Origin: Acidobacteriota bacterium
GTDB lineage: Bacteria > Acidobacteriota > Vicinamibacteria > Vicinamibacterales > UBA2999
Length of the DNA: 64,000 nt
Reading direction: 5' to 3'
Assembly: GCA_018000455.1 (NCBI GenBank)
Contig: JAGNJW010000021.1
Coordinates: 1 to 64,000 of the forward strand
Under the pieces are notes generated by a model, which did not search any database, had not been told where the DNA came from, and was given only the letters and a program-made list of their open reading frames with translations. The translations under genes and the position numbers were made by a program. This document shows positions 8,348 through 17,780 of the stretch, in pieces (positions within the stretch are counted from its first letter, which is position 1; each line of letters begins with the position of its first letter).

Positions 8348-9334
8348 TCATTTCGCCGAGGCGCGCAGCGCGGCCACTTCCTCCGGACGCAGATCGCGCC
8401 ACGCACCAAGGGGCAGTCCGCGCAGGCTCAGTGATCCGTAGCGCACGCGCTGGAGCGATCGCACCGGGTGGCCGACGCGCGCGCACATCTCGCGTACCTG
8501 ACGGTTGCGGCCCTCGTGCAGGGTCAGGATCAACTTGGTCGTCGGGACCTTGCCGGTGCGCACGGAGGTGCCGCGCGCGACGTCGGCGGCGGCCGTGCGG
8601 CGGTTGTCGAGGTAGACACCCCGCCGCAGTTCGTCGATCACGGCGTCGTCCGGCTCCCCGACCACGATCGCCTCGTAGACGCGCGGGACCTCGTGCCGTG
8701 GATGCGTCAGGCGCGCGGCGAAGTCGCCGTCGCTCGTGAGCAGCAGCAGGCCCTCGGTGTCGTAGTCGAGGCGCCCGACCGGGTAGATGTACTCGCGCAC
8801 GCCGCCGAGCAGATCCATCACGGTGCGCCGTCCCTCCGGATCCTGCAGCGTCGTCACGAAGCCGCTCGGCTTGTTGAGCATGATGTAGCGCGGGCGTCCG
8901 GCCGGCTTGACGCGGCGGGCGTCCACCCGCACGTCGTCGACGTCGGGCACGGCCTTGGCGCCCAGCGTGTCGACGACCACACCGTTGACGGTGACGCGAC
9001 CCTCGACGATGAGCGACTCGGCGGTGCGGCGCGAGGCCACCCCCGCCGCCGAGAGCAGTTTCTGCAGGCGAATGGCACCAGGCCGATCGTCGTCGGGCAG
9101 CGGCGGTCGGCGCTTCGGTGCAGGTGCCTGGCCGCGGCGTTGCGGCGCCAACGGTTCATCGACGACAGCTCGCGACGAGCGAGCAGCGGCCGCGCCACGC
9201 GGCGCCCTGGCACGCGGCGGCTTGCTCGGGCGGGCGGCGGGGCGCCGGTCGTCGTGAGTTGGGCTTCCGCCGGCCGGACGGTGTGAGGACGACGGACGTC
9301 CGGAGGGGCGGCGAGCAGGTGTGCGAGGTGACAT
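8348..9334 (-). CDS. rluB: 23S rRNA pseudouridine synthase, RluB/RsuA family
   Basis: 328 aa. An Arg/Pro/Ala-rich disordered leader (residues 1-90) is followed by an S4 RNA-binding domain (about 92-150, RLQKLLSAAGVASRRTAESLIVEGRVTVNG in two parts) and the RsuA/RluB catalytic domain, whose active-site aspartate lies in VGRLDYDTEGLLLL (about 200). The family isomerises a uridine in the peptidyl-transferase region of 23S rRNA or in 16S rRNA. RluB is favoured by the scpAB-rluB-cmk-rpsA gene order common in bacteria. Start is ATG 9334. Confidence 0.88.
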   Translation of the reverse strand: MSPRTPARRPSGRPSSSHRPAGGSPTHDDRRPAARPSKPPRARAPRGAAAARSSRAVVDEPLAPQRRGQAPAPKRRPPLPDDDRPGAIRLQKLLSAAGVASRRTAESLIVEGRVTVNGVVVDTLGAKAVPDVDDVRVDARRVKPAGRPRYIMLNKPSGFVTTLQDPEGRRTVMDLLGGVREYIYPVGRLDYDTEGLLLLTSDGDFAARLTHPRHEVPRVYEAIVVGEPDDAVIDELRRGVYLDNRRTAAADVARGTSVRTGKVPTTKLILTLHEGRNRQVREMCARVGHPVRSLQRVRYGSLSLRGLPLGAWRDLRPEEVAALRASAK

Positions 9335-9403
9335 GTCGTGGGTTCCCAGCCGCCGGCCGCTAAGGCCCTAGCCGCTGCAGGTGTCCGCAGCACGGGCGCC
9401 CTC

Positions 9404-10612
9404 CTAGTATCGCATCAGCTCGCGCCAGAAGCGGGTGAGCGCCCAGACATCGCCGATCGCTGCCGACTTGTCCACCTCGGCGTGCGTGATGAGTCCGCTC
9501 AGCAGGCCGGTGACGGGCACGCGGTGGCGCAGGTAGGTGGCGAGAAAGAGCGTCTCGATCGGCGGGATCACCGAGTCCTCGCTGCCGTGCAGCAGGAACA
9601 CCGGCGCGGTCGGCGGCACCACGCGCTCGGGCGACATGGCCTGCACCGCCGGGTCGTCGCCGAGGGCCTCGACAACGGCCAAGAGGCGCGGCCCCAGTTC
9701 GCCGACGGCGCGGTCGTTGACCCAGGTCATGAAACTGCGCGCCGGCTCGGGCAGCGTCGTGGCGATGTGGCGTGCGCGCGCGAATTCCGCTTCGGCCTTC
9801 GCCATGTCCACCAGCGTCAGCGACGAGGCCGCCAGATAGATCAGGATCGCCTGGCGCAGCGGCTCGACCTGATCGGCCGGGACGACGCGGTCCGCGAAGG
9901 TCAGCAGCACCACCGTGACGCCGTAGTCGTGCGGCGGGAGCAGGTGCATCGATTCGCCGCCGCCGACGGCACCGTCGGCCGTCCGGTCGGGCGGCGGATC
10001 CGGGGTGCGGCCTGACGTCAGGTAGCGCATGACGCGCGCCAGATCACCGTGTCCGCCGAACGACATCACGAAGGCCACCTTGTCGCGGAGCCCGTCGCGC
10101 CCGGCGGCTACCACCGACAGCCCGCCGGAAAAACTGATGCCGATCATCCCGACCAGGCCATCGGGCGCCAGCTCGGGCTGCGTCGCGATCCAGCGCGCCG
10201 CGTCCTCGATGACATCGGTGTTGGCCGGCGTGATCTGGAAATGCCGCAGATCCGGCGGCGCGACCGTGACGACCCCGTAGCCCGTTTCGGCGAGATCCTC
10301 GGCCATGCCCACCAGCCGTGTCTCGTCGATGCCGTCCATGTGCACACCCGGCACGAGCAGCACCGTGCGTGTGATGCGGGCGGGCCGGTAGAGGCGGGCC
10401 GGCACGTCGCCGTGGCGTGTGGTAATGGTTGGCAGGTCGATCCGCGTGGCGGCGTGGGCGCGCACCGCCGCCAGCCGTCCGGGCAACCCGCCGGTGAGAC
10501 CGGCCGCGCGCACGATGAACGCGGCTGCGTCGGCATAGGGCAGCGCCGTCCACACGCCGACGATCACCAGCAGCGCCACGAGCGCAGCGCGCTGCACACG
10601 GAAATTGACCAC
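9404..10612 (-). CDS. membrane-anchored alpha/beta hydrolase
   Basis: 402 aa with one N-terminal membrane anchor (about residues 8-24) and an alpha/beta hydrolase domain. Nucleophile elbow GISFSGG (Ser160), acid in HGSEDSVIP, and a C-terminal His (LITHAEVD) give a complete triad. The N-terminal TVLLVPGVHMDG strand ends in an oxyanion-type loop. The substrate is unknown; dienelactone-hydrolase-like or dipeptidyl-peptidase-like esterases look similar. The GTG start at 10612 lies about 9 bases from a minus-strand -10 shared with cmk. Confidence 0.75.
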   Translation of the reverse strand: MVNFRVQRAALVALLVIVGVWTALPYADAAAFIVRAAGLTGGLPGRLAAVRAHAATRIDLPTITTRHGDVPARLYRPARITRTVLLVPGVHMDGIDETRLVGMAEDLAETGYGVVTVAPPDLRHFQITPANTDVIEDAARWIATQPELAPDGLVGMIGISFSGGLSVVAAGRDGLRDKVAFVMSFGGHGDLARVMRYLTSGRTPDPPPDRTADGAVGGGESMHLLPPHDYGVTVVLLTFADRVVPADQVEPLRQAILIYLAASSLTLVDMAKAEAEFARARHIATTLPEPARSFMTWVNDRAVGELGPRLLAVVEALGDDPAVQAMSPERVVPPTAPVFLLHGSEDSVIPPIETLFLATYLRHRVPVTGLLSGLITHAEVDKSAAIGDVWALTRFWRELMRY

Positions 10613-10621
10613 GGATTGCGC

Positions 10622-10631
10622 ATGTTACACT
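10622..10631. promoter_or_regulatory. shared divergent -10 (hydrolase / cmk)
   Basis: On the plus strand TGTTACACT gives an extended -10 (TACACT, 10626-10631) 8 bases before the cmk GTG. On the minus strand the same bases read TAACAT (10627-10622), 9 bases before the hydrolase GTG. Both transcripts would be leaderless or nearly so. Confidence 0.45.
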
Positions 10632-10639
10632 GGCCGATT

Positions 10640-11347
10640 GTGAAGCGTCTGGTGGTTGCCGTCGATGGACCGTCCGGTGCGGGGAAGGGCACCGTGGCCC
10701 GCGCCGCCGCGCGGGCCCTCGGCTACCGCCATGTCGACACCGGTGCGATGTACCGCGCCGTGGCGTGGCGCGCGCGACAGGCCGGTGTGGCGCTCGACGA
10801 CACGGCCGGCGTGGCCGCGGTGGCGGCCCGGGCGGACTTCGAGCTGGCCGACGGCGTCGTCGTCATCGATGGACATGACGTGACGAGTGACATCCGGACG
10901 CCCGAGATGGACAAGGCGGCGGCACTCGTGGCGCGCAACGCCGCCGTACGCGAGGTGCTCGTGGCTCGTCAGCGGGCGCTGGGCGCCGACGGCGCCGTGG
11001 TGATGGAAGGCCGCGACATCGGCACCGTCGTCTTCCCCCGCGCCGCCGTCAAGATATATCTCGATGCCTCGCACGAGGAACGGACCCGCCGCCGCGCTGC
11101 CGACCCCGCGCACGCCAGCAGCCGCGCCAGCGACGTCGCCCACGTGGCCGAGGACCTTGCGGCGCGCGACAAGTCGGATTCGACGCGCAGCGTCGCGCCG
11201 CTCGCGCAGGCTGCTGACGCCGTCTACATCGACACGACAGGCCTCTCCGTGGCCGACGTCGTGGATCGAGTACTGACGCTGGTGCGCGAGCGGCAGAGAA
11301 GCGCACCGCACCAGGCAACCGGGGCCGAGAATGCAAGCGGCCGGTGA
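10640..11347 (+). CDS. cmk: cytidylate kinase
   Basis: 235 aa CMP/dCMP kinase, which makes CDP/dCDP for nucleic acid and phospholipid synthesis. The P-loop AVDGPSGAGKGT is at residues 6-17, HVDTGAMYRAVAW follows, and the LID/core motifs VMEGRDIGTVVFP and RRRA...DKSDSTRSVAPL are present. GTG 10640 fits the family's MKRLVVAVDGPSG N-terminus. ATG 10622 would add six residues but lies inside the predicted -10 box. The position between rluB and rpsA is conserved in many bacteria. Confidence 0.95.
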   Translation: MKRLVVAVDGPSGAGKGTVARAAARALGYRHVDTGAMYRAVAWRARQAGVALDDTAGVAAVAARADFELADGVVVIDGHDVTSDIRTPEMDKAAALVARNAAVREVLVARQRALGADGAVVMEGRDIGTVVFPRAAVKIYLDASHEERTRRRAADPAHASSRASDVAHVAEDLAARDKSDSTRSVAPLAQAADAVYIDTTGLSVADVVDRVLTLVRERQRSAPHQATGAENASGR

Positions 11348-11440
11348 GTCGTGTCCTGGCGAAAACGGGCGGCTGACGGGATGTCCCGGGGCCGCGAACA
11401 GGTGCAGCCTGAGGTCATAGCCTCGGCCGCGCGAGGTCCG

Positions 11441-11821
11441 ATGATCCCGCGAATCGTCCGCTCGCTTCTCGTCGTCCCCGGCGCTGGAGCGGGCTGTTCA
11501 GCCAGCGGGCCCGCTCGCCTTGCCACCGACGCGCCGCTTCGATACGACCCCGACAACGTCGAGCGCGTGCGCGTCGTGTGCGTCATGGAGGCACAACGCG
11601 TCATCGTCGAGCGCGCCGATCGAAACCGCTATCTCCTGGAAATCGGCAACGGCTGTCAGCAGGCGCTTCAAGGCGCCGCGGTTGCCGGCCGCGTGCTCGT
11701 CGCCCCCCGGATTCCCAGCAGGCGAGCCCCGGCGCTAGCGCTCGTCGAAGTCGTCCGACGAGCCAGGGTCCAGTTCCCAGCGATCGTGATCGCGGGCCGC
11801 GATCTCGTCACCGCCCCGTAG
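11441..11821 (+). CDS. hypothetical protein, possible exported small protein
   Basis: About 126 aa from ATG 11441 (an ORF is open from 11351). The first 25 residues are weakly signal-like and end in GAGAGC, a poor lipobox. The middle, with VRVVCVMEAQRVIVERAD and YLLEIGNGCQQAL, has alternating strand-like hydrophobic residues and two cysteines, suggesting a small beta domain. The 3' end overlaps the convergent DUF6335 gene by about 87 bp, so the true end may be earlier or the gene may be decayed. No family is recognised. Confidence 0.35.
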   Translation: MIPRIVRSLLVVPGAGAGCSASGPARLATDAPLRYDPDNVERVRVVCVMEAQRVIVERADRNRYLLEIGNGCQQALQGAAVAGRVLVAPRIPSRRAPALALVEVVRRARVQFPAIVIAGRDLVTAP

Positions 11822-12598
11822 TTCCTCGTCGTCGTCGTACTCGACACCGAGCGCCCGGCCGATCTCGTCGACCACGTCCTGATCGGGCGTCGGGTTGTCG
11901 CCGCCCGGGGCCTCATCGCCGACCGATTCGGCGGCTTCCCAGTTGGCATCGACATCGCCGGCGGTGATGGCGGGCCCGGAGCCGGTGTGGGTGGCCAGCT
12001 TCACCCGCATTTCGTCGGCGCCGCTGCTGGCAGCGCTGGCGTGGCGGTTCGACACGAAACTCGACGGCGTGGAGGGCGGCGCCGTTTCACCGACCGTGCG
12101 GCGTTCGCGGTCGAGCGCGGGCGCGTGCCTGGTCGCCGGAGCTTTCCGGACGGCCGGGCGCTTGGCCGGCGGCGGCGTCGCCGAGGCCGCCTTCCGGACT
12201 AGAGCCGCCTTCAGGACTGGGGCCGCCTTCCGGGGGGGCGCCGGCTTCCTGGCCGGCGTCTTGGCACCTACGGGGGTCGGCTGGCGGGCCGCTTTGCGCG
12301 CTGGCGCCTTCCTGGCGGCCATTTTTCTGGCGCCAGTCTTCATCGGCACAGCCTTCTTTTTCGCCGCCTTCGCCCTGGCCGGGACCTTCCTGGCGGCGGC
12401 CCGGCGCGGGGCCGCCTTCTTGCTCGCCTTTTTCGCCGTCTTCTTGCTAGTCCTGCGGCTGGCCGGCGCGATCTTCCGGCTCGTGGCCTTCCGGCTCGTG
12501 GCCGCGCCCTTCGGGCGGGTAGCTTTTTTCTTCGCGCGCGCGAGCGCCGCCTTCGTGCGGGCGGCCGGCTTCTTCTTGGCTGCGGTTTTCTTGGCCAT
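11735..12598 (-). CDS. lysine/alanine-rich histone H1-like N-terminus fused to a DUF6335 domain
   Basis: 287 aa with two very different halves. Residues 1-170 are a disordered basic tract of AKK, ARK and AAPRK units, like bacterial histone H1/AlgP-type tails that bind DNA or RNA. Residues about 205-285 are acidic and ordered, with the DVDANWEAAESVGDEAPGG, PDQDVVDEIGRALGVEY and RWELDP...DDF blocks that recall DUF6335, a small domain known from cyanobacteria and other phyla. Start ATG 12598 has GAGAGGAC 8 bases upstream. It sits divergently next to rpsA. A role in nucleoid or RNA packaging is only a guess. Confidence 0.75.
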   Translation of the reverse strand: MAKKTAAKKKPAARTKAALARAKKKATRPKGAATSRKATSRKIAPASRRTSKKTAKKASKKAAPRRAAARKVPARAKAAKKKAVPMKTGARKMAARKAPARKAARQPTPVGAKTPARKPAPPRKAAPVLKAALVRKAASATPPPAKRPAVRKAPATRHAPALDRERRTVGETAPPSTPSSFVSNRHASAASSGADEMRVKLATHTGSGPAITAGDVDANWEAAESVGDEAPGGDNPTPDQDVVDEIGRALGVEYDDDEELRGGDEIAARDHDRWELDPGSSDDFDER

Positions 12599-12619
12599 GG
12601 ACGCGTCCTCTCGGATACC

Positions 12620-12648
12620 TTGACAGCCCAACCTAAGTAACGTAAATT
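12620..12648 (+). promoter_or_regulatory. sigma70-type promoter of rpsA
   Basis: A perfect -35 TTGACA (12620-12625), 17-bp spacer and TAAATT -10 (12643-12648). It is one of the best consensus promoters in the window and leaves a leader of about 100 nt before rpsA, long enough for autogenous control by S1. Confidence 0.7.
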
Positions 12649-12758
12649 CTGTTGGTTACGCCGATGGCGCTTTCGAGCCCAGCGGCGAACATTCGCGGGG
12701 CGCCGGCCCCCGCTCACCCCGACCGGCAAATTCGTACGTCAGGAGGACGCGCACGTCA

Positions 12759-14543
<1,785 letters not shown>

Positions 14544-14554
14544 AGGCCAAGGGA

Positions 14555-14638
14555 GCAGGGAACGGGGAACAGGGAACAGGTGAAGTCAGCCTGGAGTTCC
14601 TGCTCCCTGTTCCCTGTTCCCTGTTCCCCGTTCCCTGC
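14555..14638. repeat. 26-bp perfect inverted repeat built from 7-bp units
   Basis: Left arm 14555-14580 and right arm 14613-14638 are perfect reverse complements of 26 bases, separated by a 32-base loop. Each arm is a tandem of GGGAACA/GGGAACG units. The right tract also continues leftward with one more unit. In RNA this makes a very stable stem-loop between rpsA and the ihf gene; it could end rpsA transcripts or protect their 3' ends. There is no T-run. Confidence 0.85.
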
Positions 14639-14642
14639 CCTT

Positions 14643-14966
14643 ATGACCAAGGCTGAACTCGTCGAGGAAGTCTCGCGCGTCTCCGAGCTCACGAAGAAGC
14701 ACTCGGAGGTCATCGTCGAGACCGTGTTCCAGAGCATCATCGACGCGCTGCACCGCGGCGAGAAGATCGAGCTGCGGGGCTTCGGCAGCTTCCGGCTCCG
14801 CAAGCGCGAGCCGCGCAAGGGCCGCAATCCCAAGACCGGCGACAAGGTCGACGTGCCGCCGAAGAGCGTGCCGTACTTCAAGCCCGGCAAGGAACTAAAA
14901 GACCTCATCAATCGCGAGTACGACGAGGCCGGCGCGCTCGCGCCCGGCCCCCCGTCCTCGTTCTAG
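14643..14966 (+). CDS. HU/IHF family DNA-binding protein
   Basis: 107 aa bacterial DNABII protein that bends DNA as a dimer. The family hallmarks are MTKAELVEEVSR at the N-terminus, IELRGFGSFRLRKREPRKGRNPKTG (in two parts) with the beta-arm and its conserved Pro in GRNPKTGD, and YFKPGKELKDLIN at the end. ELRGFGSF and the arm resemble IHF-beta rather than HU. ATG 14643 lies 4 bases after the 26-bp inverted repeat, leaving no Shine-Dalgarno sequence. An in-frame GTG at 14580 would translate the repeat and is unlikely. Confidence 0.92.
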   Translation: MTKAELVEEVSRVSELTKKHSEVIVETVFQSIIDALHRGEKIELRGFGSFRLRKREPRKGRNPKTGDKVDVPPKSVPYFKPGKELKDLINREYDEAGALAPGPPSSF

Positions 14967-14978
14967 AACGGAGCCCCG

Positions 14979-15488
14979 GTGGAACGGCTCTGGTCACCTT
15001 GGCGCCATGCCTACGTGACGCGCGATGAGCGTGAACCGGCTGGCTGCGTCTTCTGTCACGTCGAGAGCCCGGAGGCGCAGGCGCTCATCCTGTACACCGG
15101 GCCAGCCGTGTTCGTAATCCTGAATCTGTATCCCTACAACGGCGGCCACGCGATGGTGGTGCCGAAGCGGCACGTCGCCACGCTGGCCGGTCTTGCCGAC
15201 GACGAACTGGTGGAGCTGGCGCGGCTGACGCGGCTGACCGAGATGGCGCTCACTGAGGTCTACCAGCCGCAGGGTATGAACATCGGCGTGAACCTCGGCC
15301 GTCCTGCCGGAGCCGGCATCGTCGACCACGTGCATGTGCACCTCGTGCCGCGCTGGAACGGCGACACCAACTTCGTGTCCGTCATCGGTCAGGTGCGGGT
15401 GCTGCCCGAGACGCTCGATACGACCGCCGCCAAACTCCGTCCGGTCATGACGCGGCTGGCGAGCGAGGCGGGAGACTTTCGCGCATGA
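14979..15488 (+). CDS. HIT family hydrolase (AP4A phosphorylase-like)
   Basis: 169 aa histidine-triad protein. The catalytic H-x-H-x-H is DHVHVHLVPRW (His117, 119, 121), and an N-terminal CVFC zinc pair plus YPYNGGHAMVVPKRHV complete the nucleotide-binding fold. Such proteins cleave dinucleoside polyphosphates or nucleotidyl-phosphoramidates. The GTG start at 14979 is 12 bp after the ihf gene, and the stop overlaps the next ATG as ATGA, so it is co-translated with the acyl-CoA-dehydrogenase-like gene. Confidence 0.9.
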   Translation: MERLWSPWRHAYVTRDEREPAGCVFCHVESPEAQALILYTGPAVFVILNLYPYNGGHAMVVPKRHVATLAGLADDELVELARLTRLTEMALTEVYQPQGMNIGVNLGRPAGAGIVDHVHVHLVPRWNGDTNFVSVIGQVRVLPETLDTTAAKLRPVMTRLASEAGDFRA

Positions 15489-16237
15489 CGTTCGAACTCG
15501 ATATCGACTCTGCCGCTTGTCGCGATGCCGCTGAGGCGATGGCCCGCGAGGCGGTGGCGCCGGTGGCGGCCGACGCCGATCGTGCGGCCGACGTGCCGGC
15601 CGCCCTGCGAGCCGCCATCCGCGCGGTCGTGCCCGCCCCGCCTGCCGGAGCTGGCAGCGACTGGGTGGTGGCGCTCGAAGCGCTTGCCGCCGCGTCGCCC
15701 ACGCTCGCGCTCGTCGCGGCTGGGGAGGCCCTCGGGGTGACGGCCGTGACGACATCGGCGCAGTGGACGGGACTGAGGGGCGCCGACGTCGATGGATTGC
15801 GGGCCGCGCTCGCCGCCGACGACTCGTGGCACCTGGCCGTGACCGCGACGCTCGTCGGTGCGGGGCGGGCGGCCGTCGAGGCCGGCGTGGCAGCGCTCAA
15901 GGCCGCGCACGCGACCGGCGATTTGCCTCCCGCCGGACAACCGCGGGTGGCCGATGCAGCAACGGCCATCGACGCCTCGCGCCTGCTGCTCTGGGACGCG
16001 GCTCGGCACACGCTGGATTCCGAGGCGGGCCGCGTGGCCCGCGGCCTGGCGCGCCTGCACGCTCTCGACGCCCTCGTCGGGGCGTTTGCTGCGGCCGAGC
16101 AGGCGTGCGGTGCCGAGGCGTTCCGGCCGGGCATGCCACTCGAGCGCCTGAGGCGCGATGCGGTCACCACCGCGCAGGTACTGGGCGACGAGGCTCGTGC
16201 CACCGACGCCGTCGCCGCCGGCACCTTCCCCGGTTGA
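15485..16237 (+). CDS. short acyl-CoA-dehydrogenase-like protein without a flavin-site motif
   Basis: 250 aa, alanine-rich and helical. From about residue 115 it follows the C-terminal domain of acyl-CoA dehydrogenases: ATLVGAGRAAVEAGVAALK, then a DAATAIDASRLLLWDAA helix, and MPLERLRRDAVTT in place of the usual YPVERLYRDA segment. The central beta domain and the FAD-contacting motifs are missing, and the catalytic Glu segment (EGTS) is absent. It is coupled by ATGA to the HIT gene. It may be a non-catalytic relative or a decayed gene that is still read; the reading frame is intact. Confidence 0.55.
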   Translation: MTFELDIDSAACRDAAEAMAREAVAPVAADADRAADVPAALRAAIRAVVPAPPAGAGSDWVVALEALAAASPTLALVAAGEALGVTAVTTSAQWTGLRGADVDGLRAALAADDSWHLAVTATLVGAGRAAVEAGVAALKAAHATGDLPPAGQPRVADAATAIDASRLLLWDAARHTLDSEAGRVARGLARLHALDALVGAFAAAEQACGAEAFRPGMPLERLRRDAVTTAQVLGDEARATDAVAAGTFPG

Positions 16238-16253
16238 GAGGCGCCGCCGCGGT

Positions 16254-16466
16254 CTAGCGCTGTACGCTGTAGCCGAGCACGCCGATCTTGGTCTTGATGT
16301 CGGCAGCGGACACCTGTGCCGAATCGAACGTGACGATCACCTGGTTGTCGCGATGGGACGCCGTCACGTCGCCTACGCCGGTCATGGCGCCAAGAGCGCG
16401 CTTCACTGCATTCTCGCAGCCGCCGCAGGTCATGCCGTGCACCGGCAGGGTCAGGATCGTGGACAT
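16254..16466 (-). CDS. heavy-metal-associated (HMA) domain protein, CopZ-like
   Basis: 70 aa soluble ferredoxin-like metal chaperone. The metal-binding loop is HGMTCGGCENAV, and the ending LGYSVQR is typical of copper chaperones. It would carry Cu(I) to a P-type ATPase, which is not in this window. AGGAGA lies 8-9 bases before ATG 16466. It follows an acyl-CoA dehydrogenase gene on the same strand with a 25-bp gap, so it may be the last gene of that transcript although the functions are unrelated. Confidence 0.9.
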   Translation of the reverse strand: MSTILTLPVHGMTCGGCENAVKRALGAMTGVGDVTASHRDNQVIVTFDSAQVSAADIKTKIGVLGYSVQR

Positions 16467-16491
16467 CCGTTGTCTCCTGTGAGGCCGGCCG

Positions 16492-17664
16492 TCACGCCAG
16501 GCAGGCTTTGGCGATGGTCGACAGTTGCATGTTCGATGTGCCTTCGTAGATCTGGCCGATCTTCGCGTCGCGGTACAGCTTCTCGACCGGATACTCTTTC
16601 ACGAACCCGTTGCCGCCGAACAGGTTGATCGCGAGCGAGCTCACGCGCTCGGCGATCTCGGAGGTGACGAGCTTGCAGATGGCCGCTTCGTGCAGGAACG
16701 GCTTGCCCTGATCGCGCAGCCGCGCTGCGTTGTAGGTCAGCAGCCGCGCGACCTCGACGTCGGCCGCCATGCGAGCGATCTGGAACTGCACGCCCTGGAA
16801 TTCCGCGACCGCCTTGCCGAACTGGGCCCGCTCCTTCACGTAGGCCACGGCGTGATCGAAGGCGCCTTGCGCCAGGCCGAGCATCTGAGCGCCGATCCCC
16901 ACGCGGCCCTCGTTCAGGGTTTCGATGGCCACCTTGTAGCCCTTGCCGACTTCACCGAGCACATTGGCTTTGGCCACGATGCAGTCTTCGAACAGCAGTT
17001 CGCAGGTGCTGCTGGCGCGGATGCCGAGCTTGTCCTCCTTGCGACCGACAGTGAAACCGGGCGTGCCGCGTTCGAGCACGAACGCCGTGATGCCTTTGTA
17101 TCCCGCGTCGGGGTTGACGGTCGCGAAGACGATGAAGAGGTCGGCTTCGTTGGCGTTCGTGATCCACAGCTTGCGGCCGGTCAGACGGTAGTTGTCGCCG
17201 TCCTCGACGGCGCGGGTCGTGAGCGCGAAGGCGTCGGAACCGGAGCCGGCCTCGGAAAGGCAAAAAGCCCCAATGCTCCGCTCGGCGAGCTTCGGCAGGC
17301 AGCGCGACTTGAGGTCGTCGCTGGCCCAGCGCACGAACGAGTTCACGACCAGGGTGTTCTGCACGTCGACCAGCACGCCGAGGGCGGGGTCGACGCGCGA
17401 CAGCGACTCGACCGCGAGCACCGAGTGGAAGAGCGTCGCGCCGGCCCCGCCGTACTGTTCGGGAATCTCGATCCCCATGACCCCGAGGTCGAACAGCTTC
17501 GGCAGGAGCGACGGCGCCATCGCGGCGTGCTCGTCCATCTCACGCACGAGCGGGCGCACCTCGCGGTGCGCGAACTCATAGACGCTGTTGGCGAAGAGCC
17601 GCTCGTCGTCGGAGAGCTGGGTCAGGGCGAGCGGCGGGGCATCAATCGAGTCGGACACTGGCAC
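16492..17664 (-). CDS. acyl-CoA dehydrogenase (short/branched-chain type)
   Basis: 390 aa, full-length flavin-dependent acyl-CoA dehydrogenase. The signatures are [13 protein letters not shown] (FAD/substrate), WITNANEADLFIVFA, and VEKLYRDAKIGQIYEGTSNMQ carrying the catalytic Glu, as in SCAD and short/branched-chain enzymes. It oxidises acyl-CoA to enoyl-CoA with electrons passed to ETF; the likely role is fatty-acid or branched-chain amino acid breakdown. The start is GTG 17664, with GTG 17658 as an alternative. It is divergent from the VWFA-related gene. Confidence 0.93.
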   Translation of the reverse strand: MPVSDSIDAPPLALTQLSDDERLFANSVYEFAHREVRPLVREMDEHAAMAPSLLPKLFDLGVMGIEIPEQYGGAGATLFHSVLAVESLSRVDPALGVLVDVQNTLVVNSFVRWASDDLKSRCLPKLAERSIGAFCLSEAGSGSDAFALTTRAVEDGDNYRLTGRKLWITNANEADLFIVFATVNPDAGYKGITAFVLERGTPGFTVGRKEDKLGIRASSTCELLFEDCIVAKANVLGEVGKGYKVAIETLNEGRVGIGAQMLGLAQGAFDHAVAYVKERAQFGKAVAEFQGVQFQIARMAADVEVARLLTYNAARLRDQGKPFLHEAAICKLVTSEIAERVSSLAINLFGGNGFVKEYPVEKLYRDAKIGQIYEGTSNMQLSTIAKACLA

Positions 17665-17730
17665 CTGCGATTCGGGAGGGAATTCGCCCGCGCGAAGAGT
17701 GGTCTCGGTGCGGGCCTCGGCTCGTCCAGG

Positions 17731-17740
17731 ATGTTATCAT
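17731..17740. promoter_or_regulatory. shared divergent extended -10
   Basis: ATGTTATCAT reads TG-T-TATCAT on the plus strand (toward the VWFA-related gene) and TG-A-TAACAT on the minus strand (toward the acyl-CoA dehydrogenase). Both are extended -10 elements on the same ten bases; leaders would be roughly 34 and 60 nt. Confidence 0.45.
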
Positions 17741-17780
17741 CGGGCCAGCGCTCCAGCCAGTTCTCCCGAGGTGTGCCGAC

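Noticed and set aside
11895..12623. 242-aa hydrophobic plus-strand frame opposite the lysine-rich gene
   Set aside because: It is the mirror of a Lys/Ala repeat (giving Phe/Leu/Ala runs); the minus frame has a good ribosome-binding site and a recognisable C-terminal domain.
14549..14640. CRISPR array
   Set aside because: The heptamer units have no unique spacers of 25-40 bp.
14580..14643. upstream in-frame GTG as the start of the IHF/HU gene
   Set aside because: It would translate the repeat arm into a Cys/Pro-rich leader unlike any DNABII protein.
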